In this document: piece after piece, positions 8,479 through 18,081 of the stretch
Numbering within the stretch: the first letter of the stretch is position 1
How the letters are laid out: each line of letters begins with the position of its first letter
DNA from: Flavobacteriales bacterium
GTDB taxonomy: Bacteria > Bacteroidota > Bacteroidia > Flavobacteriales_D > Sanyastnellaceae
DNA: 39,153 bases
NCBI GenBank assembly: GCA_947462725.1
Contig: CANHPZ010000006.1
Coordinates: forward strand, 1-39,153
Direction of reading: 5' to 3'
Position numbers and translations under genes: made by a program
Notes under the pieces: model-generated
Database searches by the model: none
Told to the model about the DNA's origin: nothing
The model's input: only the letters and a program-made list of their open reading frames with translations

Positions 8479-10860
8479 ATGAACTACCTACTTCGCACTC
8501 TAATCCTCGTAACGCTTTGTCTATACTCGTTCTGTTCGACACTGGCGCAAACGGCTTTGGTGCAAATCATTCACAACAGCGCCGACACTTCCATTTCAAC
8601 AGTTGATGTATGGCTCAACGATGAGCGCGTTGCGGAAAATCTGGCCTTCCATTATGCCACGGCATTCCTGACGCTCAATGCTACAGACTCGGCAGATTGG
8701 GCCCTCCGGAATTCGGGCGATTCTTTAGCAATCCCTGCATTAATTACGTGGAATATGCCACTTGCCGCTGCAACTAAGCACATTGTTGTCATCAACGGGG
8801 TTACCGATTCAACCCTTTACCACCCATACATACCCTTGCGTCTCGACCACAGAAGCGAAGCCATGGACTTGAGCGCCTCTTCAGCGAGTATCGACATCAC
8901 CTTTTGTCATGGCATTACCGATATCGATAGCATCAACATTGCCGAAACAGCGCTGTTCCAACTCACCGCATTCGAAGATGTCGCGATTGGTGAATTTACC
9001 GATTACCTCAACGTATTCACGGCCGATTATGCACTGGGAATTACCAACGCATCGGATAGCGCGCTGCTGGGCGACTTCAACGCACCGTTCAGTTCATTGC
9101 TTTGGGCGGGAAAAGCAATCACAGTTGTTTCCGGAGGCTTCTTCAATCAAACACTCAACAATAACGGAAGCGCCATGGGTATGTGGGCCACCACTCGCTC
9201 AGGTGGACCCATGGTATGCCTACAACCCAATGCGCTCAATCTCTCCACGCAAGTGCAACTCATTCATAACTCGCCCAACGGAGCTGCCGCAAGTGTTGAC
9301 ATCACAGTCAATGGTAATCCATGGCTTTCAGATTTGAGTGTTCATAATGCCACACCATTCATACCATTTCCCGCCGGTCAAGATGCCGTAATAACCATTC
9401 ACTCGAACATCACACTAGGACCTATTGACTCCATCTGGACCGACACCTTGCGACTGAATAGCGGGGTTAATTATCAATTGTTTTTCATTGGATCGGGAGA
9501 CATTGCCGCCCCCTTCGATTTGATCGCCAATCCCTATTTACAAGAAGCTCTTTCAAACATCGACTCCCTGAGCGTACAATGTTTCCATGGAGCTGAATGC
9601 TACGACAGCATTGCCATTTCCACCGACACGCTGCTTCAATTGCCGTTGATTTCCACATTAAGCTATGCAGCTATTTCCGCCCCGCAAACTGTGGCCGCAC
9701 TTCGTGAAGAATGGATTTTATTTTCGACAAACGACAGTATCATTACCTATGACGTACCCCTTCAAAACAGCATCTGGCAAGGCCATGCGCTCACCTGCGT
9801 GACCTTTGGAAATGTCTTGAGCAATACCTTCAGCACCTGGCTCACCACAGAGGAAGGCGGTGAAATGTATGCCCTGCAGCCGCTCATCATTCCTCTTCCC
9901 CCGGTATTTGCACAAGCACAGTTCATTCATGCTAGCGCCGACAATTTTCTTCAGGCTGTAGACATTTACATCAACGACTCGCTCTATATCGATGACTTTG
10001 CATTTCAATCAGCAATGCCATACATACAAATACCGGCAGAAACCGCATTGGACATCGCAGTTACACCAGCGAATGCATCTGATACAACTGGAGCGCTGCT
10101 GCATGCATTCGTCCAACCGGAAGCGGACGCAAACTATCAGCTCATTCTTTGGGGCATTGCATCAGCAACAGGATACAATCCTGCGCAACCACTGCAATTG
10201 GCTATTAACGCCAATGTGCCGCAGGCTCCCTCCGGAAATCTATGCGCCATGGAGTTCTTTCACGGTTCCACCGATGCCGGTCAGGTGAGTATCAACGAAA
10301 GCACAACGCCAATCGTTCCCTTCTTCAACGATGTGTATTCGGGCGATTTTTCATTTCAGAATTTCCTAACGGCTGACCAGGATTATGGCTTGGCGATTTA
10401 TAACGCAGGGGCCAATTTCCTTTACGGCAACTACGCACTGCCTTTACAATCCTGGGGCTTGGCAGGAACAAGCTTTACGATTGTCTCTTGCGGATTTCGC
10501 GGGCCGGCCAACAATAGCGGTGGCGCACCGTTTAAATTAATTGCCGTATTCGCGGACGGAACATCCATCGAATTACCAATTTTCGTCATCGTTGAAGAAG
10601 CTGCAATGGAATCAATGAAGTTTTTCCCCAATCCATGCAACGATGAATTGATGCTCAACTTGCATAAAACTATTGCGGGTAAAACAACACTTCGCATCAT
10701 AGACATAAACGGCGCTGTAAAATGGCAGGAAACAATCAATGCGGCAATGCACAATGAAAACATTCATATCTCCACGAGCACATTAACCACTGGCTACTAC
10801 CGGTTAGAAGCCATTGCCGACGGCTATTATGCGTCGAAACCACTCATCATACATCATTAA
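8479..10860 (+). CDS. Secreted DUF4397-like repeat protein with T9SS-type C-terminal sorting domain
   Basis: Signal peptide MNYLLRTLILVTLCLYSFCSTLAQ; repeats VQIIHNSADTSISTVDVWLN, VQLIHNSPNGAAASVDITVN, AQFIHASADNFLQAVDIYIN; C-term FFPNPCNDEL...TTLRIIDINGAVKW...LTTGYYRLEA. Confidence 0.82.
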   Translation: MNYLLRTLILVTLCLYSFCSTLAQTALVQIIHNSADTSISTVDVWLNDERVAENLAFHYATAFLTLNATDSADWALRNSGDSLAIPALITWNMPLAAATKHIVVINGVTDSTLYHPYIPLRLDHRSEAMDLSASSASIDITFCHGITDIDSINIAETALFQLTAFEDVAIGEFTDYLNVFTADYALGITNASDSALLGDFNAPFSSLLWAGKAITVVSGGFFNQTLNNNGSAMGMWATTRSGGPMVCLQPNALNLSTQVQLIHNSPNGAAASVDITVNGNPWLSDLSVHNATPFIPFPAGQDAVITIHSNITLGPIDSIWTDTLRLNSGVNYQLFFIGSGDIAAPFDLIANPYLQEALSNIDSLSVQCFHGAECYDSIAISTDTLLQLPLISTLSYAAISAPQTVAALREEWILFSTNDSIITYDVPLQNSIWQGHALTCVTFGNVLSNTFSTWLTTEEGGEMYALQPLIIPLPPVFAQAQFIHASADNFLQAVDIYINDSLYIDDFAFQSAMPYIQIPAETALDIAVTPANASDTTGALLHAFVQPEADANYQLILWGIASATGYNPAQPLQLAINANVPQAPSGNLCAMEFFHGSTDAGQVSINESTTPIVPFFNDVYSGDFSFQNFLTADQDYGLAIYNAGANFLYGNYALPLQSWGLAGTSFTIVSCGFRGPANNSGGAPFKLIAVFADGTSIELPIFVIVEEAAMESMKFFPNPCNDELMLNLHKTIAGKTTLRIIDINGAVKWQETINAAMHNENIHISTSTLTTGYYRLEAIADGYYASKPLIIHH

Positions 10861-10864
10861 GTAA

Positions 10865-11992
10865 TTATTGCAGCGGCTTGCAATCGATGATCTCCAAACC
10901 ATAAGCATCGAGACCCGCTCTTCGCATCTCAGGATGATTGGTAATCAAGTGCATTTTTTTCACACCTACGGCACGCAAGATTTGTGCACCAATCCCAAAA
11001 TCGCGACTATCCATTACCGCAGGCCTATGTTCTGACTGAGAGACTAAGGCTTGAATCTCTTCCAACAAGCCCGACTCTGGCTGTAAACGATTGATGTAAA
11101 CCAGCACCCCTTTGCCTTCATGCGCAATCAAGCGCAGCGCAGCATCGAGCTGCGAACTATGCGGATCCTTCAGCGTATTGAAAATGTCACTCAACATATT
11201 CGAAGAATGAACGCGCACAGATACAACTTCGTCCTCACTCCAATTGCCCATGACCAAGGCAAGGTATTCCTTGTGTTCTATAGTCTGCCTGAATCCATGA
11301 ATCATAAAATCACCATACGTCGTAGAAATGGGTGACTCGGCAACCTTTTCAATCAACGTTTCTTGACTAAGTCTATAAGCTATCAAATCGCGAATGGAAA
11401 TCAACTTCAACCCAAACTGATCTGCAATCTCCATCAACTGCGGAAGTCGAGCCATGGTTCCATCATCGTTCATTATTTCTACGATGGCACCAGCGGGATG
11501 CAGTCCGGCTAGACGAGCCAAATCGACTGCAGCTTCTGTGTGCCCCGTTCGACGAAGAACTCCGCCGCCTTTGGCTTTCAATGGAAAAATATGTCCGGGA
11601 CGTGCAAAATCAGCAGATACAAACGACGCATTGACTAATGCCTGAACAGTCTTAGAACGGTCATGTGCGCTGATACCCGTTGTGCATCCATGACCCAATA
11701 AATCGACTGAAACCGTAAATGCCGTTTTGTGCGGATCCGTATTGTTTGTGACCATAAGATCCAAATCCAATCGTCGGCAAATATCCTCTGTAACCGCAAC
11801 ACAAATAAGACCGCGGCCGTGCTTCGACATGAAGTTGATGACCTCAGGAGTTACATGTTCAGCAGCAACTATAAAGTCACCTTCGTTCTCTCTATCCTCG
11901 TCATCCACAACAATCACGAGCTTACCCATGCGAATGTCTTCCAAAGCACTGGCAATGCTATCGAGCTTGCGTTCGTTGGTCACTTTTTCCAT
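10865..11992 (-). CDS. ribBA: 3,4-dihydroxy-2-butanone-4-phosphate synthase with GTP cyclohydrolase II-like C-terminal domain (RibBA type)
   Basis: [57 protein letters not shown]-term GCHII-like domain without zinc-ligand cysteines. Confidence 0.88.
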   Translation of the reverse strand: MEKVTNERKLDSIASALEDIRMGKLVIVVDDEDRENEGDFIVAAEHVTPEVINFMSKHGRGLICVAVTEDICRRLDLDLMVTNNTDPHKTAFTVSVDLLGHGCTTGISAHDRSKTVQALVNASFVSADFARPGHIFPLKAKGGGVLRRTGHTEAAVDLARLAGLHPAGAIVEIMNDDGTMARLPQLMEIADQFGLKLISIRDLIAYRLSQETLIEKVAESPISTTYGDFMIHGFRQTIEHKEYLALVMGNWSEDEVVSVRVHSSNMLSDIFNTLKDPHSSQLDAALRLIAHEGKGVLVYINRLQPESGLLEEIQALVSQSEHRPAVMDSRDFGIGAQILRAVGVKKMHLITNHPEMRRAGLDAYGLEIIDCKPLQ

Positions 11993-12036
11993 GACGCAAA
12001 ATTAACTCTTCATTTTCCAACCCGGGACCAAAAAAG

Positions 12037-12732
12037 TCAGGCTGATTCAAATGCGCGCAGATATTTCTGAATGTAAACTTCCACATCGCGCGATTTATAC
12101 TGCATGATGTAGCGTGGATGCTCGAGGGGAACAATTTGTTTGAACCATCCATGCTCGCTGTTCAATCCCTCGAGGTAGTGAAAGTTCTTACCGGTTCCAA
12201 GGCAAAAAACCACATCACAATCGATTGGCAGCTGCAGCTGGCGCTCCATCATTGCTAAAACAAATGGCTCAACCGCATCCATCAATGCCGGGCTATCATA
12301 GTAGTTGTAATTGACCCTCTTGCCATTTTTATCCATGAGAAAACCCAGCGGGCAAATGGATGATATCAGAAACTGATTATAAAACGAATCAACCCCACCA
12401 TAGGCTTCAATCATGCGATATACGAAAGCACTACTTGGCTCGTGGGTCAGTTGCTGACCACTGCCGATGCGCGCACACTCCCACAAACGTTTGGTGTCGG
12501 TAAAGGGGATGCCCGTTTCGCCGGCCCCCAAGCGACCGGGGTTGATGCCGAGAATTAATCTACGTTCAACTTTATCGGAGTAAAATCGATTATAGAATGC
12601 ATCTGCCCGTGGCAAGGCCAACGGATTTTCCTTGAAAGGATTCATGGCCACAATTTTCGAAGGCAACTCAACCGTAATATCTAGTTCACGATTAAATTGC
12701 CTCATCCAAGCAGCGATGGTCTTGTGTCTCAC
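12037..12732 (-). CDS. SMUG2/DUF4918-like uracil-DNA glycosylase family protein
   Basis: LILGINPGRLGAGETGIPFTDTKRL and HPRYIMQYKSRDVEVYIQKYL typical of the SMUG2 group. Confidence 0.78.
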   Translation of the reverse strand: MRHKTIAAWMRQFNRELDITVELPSKIVAMNPFKENPLALPRADAFYNRFYSDKVERRLILGINPGRLGAGETGIPFTDTKRLWECARIGSGQQLTHEPSSAFVYRMIEAYGGVDSFYNQFLISSICPLGFLMDKNGKRVNYNYYDSPALMDAVEPFVLAMMERQLQLPIDCDVVFCLGTGKNFHYLEGLNSEHGWFKQIVPLEHPRYIMQYKSRDVEVYIQKYLRAFESA

Positions 12733-12785
12733 GTCTCAAGTTCTTTCGCCAAGATTAAACCAAAAGAAGATTGAATCCATCCGAA

Positions 12786-15700
12786 TTATAGTTTAGGCCT
12801 TCCGTGCAACTGGCGATTCACCCAGCGGTCATTTGAATTACCCTTGCGATTCAATGATGGATGCGATGGCCCGTCAGTCACTCTAGGGTCAGGCAAAAGT
12901 GTCAATCGCTTTATGCGTTTCACTTCAATGATTACTGCGCCAAACTCCTCTGTGACTTTTCCATGAATGTGAAACAATCCCCAACCGGAAACGGGAAACG
13001 CTTTCGCCACAGGAGGAAAGTGAACTGTATCTACAAATTGCCCTGCATGATCCAAGAAAGTTCCAAAGAACATTCCCTCCCCTTTGGAAGTTCCCGTGGG
13101 CTTCAATGTCACTTTATACCCGATGATATCCACCATTTGGTTGATGCTACCTGCCAAATCATGAGCTTCTACGAATGCGATAGAAGGCAAACATAAAGGG
13201 TCAATCAAATCAAATGGATTGCATAATGGAAAGCCTATCAACTCAAGCTCATCGTAGGCGTCTTCCAACCAATGATGTTCAAGCGCGGGCAATGTTGCAT
13301 CACTCCGTTGCGAAGTAAACAACACCTGATCAACCTGGGTTGTTTTCACTCTGCCTAACCGAAAATGCAGCTGCCACATGAGCTCCTTCTTGCTCTTACC
13401 GGTAAAACGCAAAGCCCCCATGCGAGCCAGCAAAACAGATTGTTCCAGCGAAATCGCTACACGATCCAAAAAATCGTCGAGCGAAATAAACTCACCGTGC
13501 CAGCGCGCTTGCAACACATGTTCAAGAACACCGCTCTCCAAGCCCTTGATCATACTCAAACCCAGTGTGATATTGACTCCCCGAATCACTGCATCTGCGG
13601 CGGAAGTGTTTACACAAGGAGCCTCAATCGCGGCGCCATGCATGCGAGCTTCATGCACATAAATTTCCGTTTTGAAAAAACCACCAAAATTGTTGATGGT
13701 AGCCGTCATGTATTCCCGCGGATAATACGCTTTCAAAAACAAACACTGATAGCTCTCAACCGCATAGCTTGCGCTGTGGCCTTTAGCGAATGCGTATCCG
13801 GCAAAGCTCTCTACTTGACGCCACACTTCTTTTACCAAAGCTTCACTGTGGCCTCGCTCCAAACCTCCCTTCAAAAACTGATTCCGCGCTCGTTCAAATT
13901 CTTCACGACCGCGAAACTTTCCACTCATACCGCGCCGCAACACATCAGCTTCCGCCAATGTCAATCCGGCAAACTCGTGCGCAACTTTGATCACATCTTC
14001 TTGATACACCATGACTCCATACGTTTCCGGCATCAGCTTGAGCAAAGGTGCTGGCGCATCAGCTCTTCGTTCCGGCATGCGCTCACGCATAATATACGCG
14101 CGCATCATCCCCGATGATGACACGCCCGGGCGTATCACTGAACTAGCTGCAACAAGTCCAATATAATTGTGCGTTTGAAGCTTGGTGAGCAACATCCGCA
14201 TGGCAGGTGATTCCACATAAAAACAACCCAGCGCAGCACCACGACGCAACAAATCATTGCACTGATCGTCTTGTTTGAAACGCTTGATGTCATGAATATC
14301 GATATCGCCCTCTTCGGGTCGGTTATAACTGATAATGGCAAGCGTGTCTTTGATTTTACCTAGCCCACGCTGCGATAGAATGTCGAGCTTGTTGATGCCA
14401 ATATCTTCTGCCTGATGCATATCAAACATTGCGGTTGGGAAACCCTTGGGCGGAAGAAATGTAGCACCATAATAATAAATAGGCTGCTCGGTAATGAGTA
14501 TACCGGCAGAATGGATGCTGATGTAATTCGGAAAGTCTTTGAGATATGAAGCATAGCGTAGCACTTGTTGGTGCATGCTATCCAAAGCATCATAACTGAA
14601 CTTACCATCGCTCAGCATATCAATATCGGCCTTGGGCAAACCAAACACTTTACCGAGCTCGCGCACTACGGCCGAATATTGAAACGTATTGAAAGCCCCG
14701 AGTAACGTGGCATTCCTGAACTTTTCAAAAATGTAGCGCGTAATGTCCTCGCGATCTTTCCATGAAAAATCAATATCAAAATCAGGTGGCGATTGCCGAA
14801 ACAAATTGATGAATCGTTCAAAATACAAATCCAACTCCAGCGGATCAACATCAGTAATGCGAAGCAGATAAGCGACTATGCTATTGGCTCCGCTTCCCCT
14901 TCCCACGTAATAGTAATCCTTGCTTCGCGCATAATTCACAATATCCCAATTGATGAGGAAGTACGAAACAAACTTCTTCTCCTGAATGAGCCCCATCTCC
15001 TTTTCCAATCGCTGCATTACGACTTCATCGGCATTGGGATATCGATAAGCCAACCCGGTGCGACATAGCGACATAAGCAGCGCAGCATCCTCTTCTTCAC
15101 TGGCACTATAATTACGCAAATTCTTATGTGATTCCGATTGAAATCCGAAGTCAATAGTGCACGATGCAAGCAGTTGCTCCGAGCGTTCAAGCGCAAACGC
15201 GTATTCATCGAGAACTTCAACAATATGCTCACGTGTGAATAATTGATCATCAGGCAGCGCTTGTTCTTCTGGGGAAAGTTTACTAAGCAGCGTGTTGTTA
15301 TCAATCGCGCGCAACAATCGATGCGCGTTAAAATCGCGCTTGCAATCAAAGGTGGCCGGATGCATATACACCAGCTTCTCTGCAGGTATTTCTTTTTTGG
15401 AAAAGCGCAACTTACCCACATCGCGCAAACTGATACCGATGTATTCATGGTCGAGCAGATCATCGAGTACTACAGTACCCTGCAGCACATTCTTCAAGGG
15501 ATATACGACCGTTACATCGGCCCATGCAGGTGCCCGAGAATCAATTGCAGTTGCCGTATGCAAATGTTGCGACAGGTATTCGTTGATAGCCGCAAATCCA
15601 TCGTTGTTTTTGGCCAGAGCGACAAAACATTGGTCAATACCATTTCTGAAATCAATACCTACAACGGCGTGCATGCTTCGCTTTGTGGCAAGGCGCACAA

Positions 15701-15836
15701 ATTCAATTATACCTGCAGTGCAATTGATGTCGGTTAGCGCCAGCTGCGTATAACCCAAATCAAAAGCCTTATCGATAAGCACCGATGGTTCCCATGTGCC
15801 ATAACGAAGCGAGTAATACGAGTGATTGTTGAGCAC
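12786..15836 (-). CDS. DNA polymerase III alpha subunit-like (DnaE2-type, 1016 aa)
   Basis: PPDFDIDFSWKDREDITRYIFEKF, GRGSGANSIVAYLL, INKLDILSQRGLGKI, VYQEDVIKVAHEFAGLTLAEADVLRRGMSGK; degenerate PHP N-terminus; C-terminal OB fold. Confidence 0.88.
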   Translation of the reverse strand: MLNNHSYYSLRYGTWEPSVLIDKAFDLGYTQLALTDINCTAGIIEFVRLATKRSMHAVVGIDFRNGIDQCFVALAKNNDGFAAINEYLSQHLHTATAIDSRAPAWADVTVVYPLKNVLQGTVVLDDLLDHEYIGISLRDVGKLRFSKKEIPAEKLVYMHPATFDCKRDFNAHRLLRAIDNNTLLSKLSPEEQALPDDQLFTREHIVEVLDEYAFALERSEQLLASCTIDFGFQSESHKNLRNYSASEEEDAALLMSLCRTGLAYRYPNADEVVMQRLEKEMGLIQEKKFVSYFLINWDIVNYARSKDYYYVGRGSGANSIVAYLLRITDVDPLELDLYFERFINLFRQSPPDFDIDFSWKDREDITRYIFEKFRNATLLGAFNTFQYSAVVRELGKVFGLPKADIDMLSDGKFSYDALDSMHQQVLRYASYLKDFPNYISIHSAGILITEQPIYYYGATFLPPKGFPTAMFDMHQAEDIGINKLDILSQRGLGKIKDTLAIISYNRPEEGDIDIHDIKRFKQDDQCNDLLRRGAALGCFYVESPAMRMLLTKLQTHNYIGLVAASSVIRPGVSSSGMMRAYIMRERMPERRADAPAPLLKLMPETYGVMVYQEDVIKVAHEFAGLTLAEADVLRRGMSGKFRGREEFERARNQFLKGGLERGHSEALVKEVWRQVESFAGYAFAKGHSASYAVESYQCLFLKAYYPREYMTATINNFGGFFKTEIYVHEARMHGAAIEAPCVNTSAADAVIRGVNITLGLSMIKGLESGVLEHVLQARWHGEFISLDDFLDRVAISLEQSVLLARMGALRFTGKSKKELMWQLHFRLGRVKTTQVDQVLFTSQRSDATLPALEHHWLEDAYDELELIGFPLCNPFDLIDPLCLPSIAFVEAHDLAGSINQMVDIIGYKVTLKPTGTSKGEGMFFGTFLDHAGQFVDTVHFPPVAKAFPVSGWGLFHIHGKVTEEFGAVIIEVKRIKRLTLLPDPRVTDGPSHPSLNRKGNSNDRWVNRQLHGRPKL

Positions 15837-15850
15837 AGCGAAGGGTTTGC

Positions 15851-17065
15851 TTATTGACGACGATTAGCGAGTAAAGGCGGAGCATCGCCATTGAATGGAT
15901 TCCATCGACCAATCGATTTTGCGGCCATGCCCGCAGCACTCACCACGGCGCGATCACCAAACTTCTCCCGCATCTTATCCATGGCCTGATAAAGATTGAT
16001 ACGCTCTTCACTATCATCGAACAAATTAATCTGATAACCGCCGCCCACAAGATGACTAAACTTCACACCTATGAGCCGCACCAACATGCGCCGATTGTAC
16101 ATTTTATCAAACAACTCAAGTACTCGTGGCACAATGAGATGATCGGCAGAAGTAAATGGGATACGGCACTGTTGGGTCTGCGTTTGAAAATCGGAGTAGC
16201 GGAGCTTCACTGTGATGCATGACGTGAGCTTATCGCCACGTCGCAGCTGAAACGCCAAATTTTCTGACATGGCCAACAGTATGCCCCGCAGTTTAACAAT
16301 ATCGATAGTGTCGCGATCAAATGTGCGCTCGGTTGAAATGGATTTGCGCTCCTGGTAGGGAATCACCGGCGACGGATCAATGCCATTGGCCTTGCGCCAT
16401 ATCATGACGCCGTTATCTCCAAAGGCATTTTCCATTAAATCAACGGCCATCTCCTGCACAGTTTGAATGCGGCTCACTCCCATGTTGCGCAACGTTTGGT
16501 ATGTCTTATCGCCAACCATAGGAATCTTCTTAATGGAGAGCGGTGCCAGAAAAGGCTTCTCATCACCCAATAGAATTCGACGCTGATTATTGGGCTTAGC
16601 CTCTCCGGTAGCCACCTTCGACACCGTTTTATTTTCTGACAAGCCAAACGAAATCGGCAATCCTGTTTCGCGAATCACCCGCTCGCGCAGCTCCGTGCCG
16701 TATTGATAGCACCCGAAGAACTTGTCCATGCCTGATAAATCGCAGTAAAACTCGTCCACCGAAGTCTTTTCAAACAACGGCACCGACTCGCGCACAATCT
16801 CACTCACCATGTCGGAATACTTCATGTAGTTGGAAGTATTACCGCGAATCACAACGGCCTCCGGACACAATTGCCTCGCGAGCGCCATAGGCATAGCACT
16901 ATGCACCCCAAAGGTACGCGCCTCATAACTGCACGAAGCCACAACGCCACGATCGGTGGTGCCGCCAATGAGCACAGGCTTACCATTGAGCCTACTGTCA
17001 AGCAAGCGCTCTACCGACACAAAAAAAGTGTCGAGATCCATATGCATGATTGCGCGTTCAGTCAT
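15851..17065 (-). CDS. dinB: Y-family DNA polymerase (DNA polymerase IV, DinB)
   Basis: MHMDLDTFFVSVERL, SCSYEARTFGVHSAMPM, KTSVDEFYCDLSG; C-terminal clamp-binding-like QINLF. Confidence 0.92.
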   Translation of the reverse strand: MTERAIMHMDLDTFFVSVERLLDSRLNGKPVLIGGTTDRGVVASCSYEARTFGVHSAMPMALARQLCPEAVVIRGNTSNYMKYSDMVSEIVRESVPLFEKTSVDEFYCDLSGMDKFFGCYQYGTELRERVIRETGLPISFGLSENKTVSKVATGEAKPNNQRRILLGDEKPFLAPLSIKKIPMVGDKTYQTLRNMGVSRIQTVQEMAVDLMENAFGDNGVMIWRKANGIDPSPVIPYQERKSISTERTFDRDTIDIVKLRGILLAMSENLAFQLRRGDKLTSCITVKLRYSDFQTQTQQCRIPFTSADHLIVPRVLELFDKMYNRRMLVRLIGVKFSHLVGGGYQINLFDDSEERINLYQAMDKMREKFGDRAVVSAAGMAAKSIGRWNPFNGDAPPLLANRRQ

Positions 17066-17135
17066 GGTTTAAAGGTAGGGCAAGGTTCACATTGCAACGG
17101 CTAATGATTTTCACATGTCAAACAAAGTGAAGACG

Positions 17136-17154
17136 ATTGTAATGGAATTACAAT
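17136..17154. promoter_or_regulatory. Perfect 8-bp inverted repeat ATTGTAAT-GGA-ATTACAAT upstream of dinB
   Basis: Read directly; 71 bp upstream of the dinB start codon. Confidence 0.4.
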
Positions 17155-17179
17155 GACATAAATTGATTAGACCACCTTC

Positions 17180-17300
17180 AGCCCACCATTGAAATGGTGG
17201 GCTACATAGCGCATTCCTCAACTGCATAACCAATCATTTCAATGATGGGCCGTCCACCCCTCTTCACTTCATAGCCCACCATTTCAATGGTGGGCTGACG
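17180..17300. repeat. REP/BIME-like multi-hairpin cassette, copy 1 (121 bp)
   Basis: Contains AGCCCACCATTGAAATGGTGGGCT (17180-17203) and AGCCCACCATTTCAATGGTGGGCT (17273-17296), each with 11-bp arms; 118/121 identical to copy 2. Confidence 0.88.
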
Positions 17301-17308
17301 TAGCAGCC

Positions 17309-17773
17309 CTAATCTTCATCCTTCGACACATGCTCATCCAAATCAAACGCTCCACCATGAAGACGTATCAAAGTCGCACTTTCCCTAATTGATGATTGAT
17401 TTTTATGGTGCGCTTTCTGATTTTTGATATACCGAAATACATGATTTTGCATGGACTCACTCACCGAAAAAACGGAATACCCCACCTGCCATGAAAACTT
17501 CTCGCTCAACCAATCACTTTGATTAATCAAATGAGAAGACCCACCCTTAACCTGCTTTAATACGGAGGCAATAGAAAGAGTAGGATTCATCAAAAAAAGA
17601 CAATGAACATGATCAGGCATGCCATTAATTATAGCCACAGAGCAGCCCAATTGTTGAAACTCATCAGCAATCAATTTATAAACTCGAGATTCAATCTCAG
17701 AGTCTATGAATGGCTGACGCTGTTTTGTGGACCAAACTGTATGATGCCAAATTTTCGAAAAGGAGTGTGACAT
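17309..17773 (-). CDS. IS200-like / REP-associated tyrosine transposase (RAYT), Y1 transposase family
   Basis: KIWHHTVWSTKQRQPFI, GMPDHVHCLF (HUH), FRYIKNQKAHH (catalytic Tyr context). Confidence 0.88.
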   Translation of the reverse strand: MSHSFSKIWHHTVWSTKQRQPFIDSEIESRVYKLIADEFQQLGCSVAIINGMPDHVHCLFLMNPTLSIASVLKQVKGGSSHLINQSDWLSEKFSWQVGYSVFSVSESMQNHVFRYIKNQKAHHKNQSSIRESATLIRLHGGAFDLDEHVSKDED

Positions 17774-17804
17774 AGTATTTATGATTTTGATTTTCTCTTA
17801 ACTG

Positions 17805-17925
17805 AGCCCACCATTGAAATGGTGGGCTACATAGCGCATTCCTCAACTGCATAACCAATCCTTTCAATGGTGGGCCGTCCACCCCTCTTCACTTCATAGC
17901 CCACCATTTAAATGGTGGGCTGACG
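17805..17925. repeat. REP/BIME-like multi-hairpin cassette, copy 2 (121 bp, direct orientation)
   Basis: AGCCCACCATTGAAATGGTGGGCT (17805-17828) and fully palindromic AGCCCACCATTTAAATGGTGGGCT (17898-17921). Confidence 0.88.
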
Positions 17926-18081
17926 AGTCACAAAAAAACTAACTCTAGAAAAAAACCATATTCCAATTTGTAATATCCTATGCCACATCGGCAAGACTGC
18001 GATGCTCAATGGCACAACATCCTAAGGAATAAGATTCATCTGACTCAAAAACCGCAATGCGCTAACTTTACGGCAACGCTT

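Noticed and set aside
15243-15737. Plus-strand 164-aa ORF and several other ORFs inside dnaE (13365..14117, 15292..15753)
   Set aside because: Antisense to the well-supported polymerase gene, no recognisable domain or coding-like composition.
17697-17882. 61-aa minus-strand ORF overlapping cassette copy 2
   Set aside because: Runs through the hairpin repeat and the 5' end of the RAYT gene in another frame; not protein-like.
17180-17925. CRISPR array or att-site pair
   Set aside because: Only two repeat units, each with several internal hairpins, separated by a RAYT CDS; REP/BIME-RAYT explains it better.
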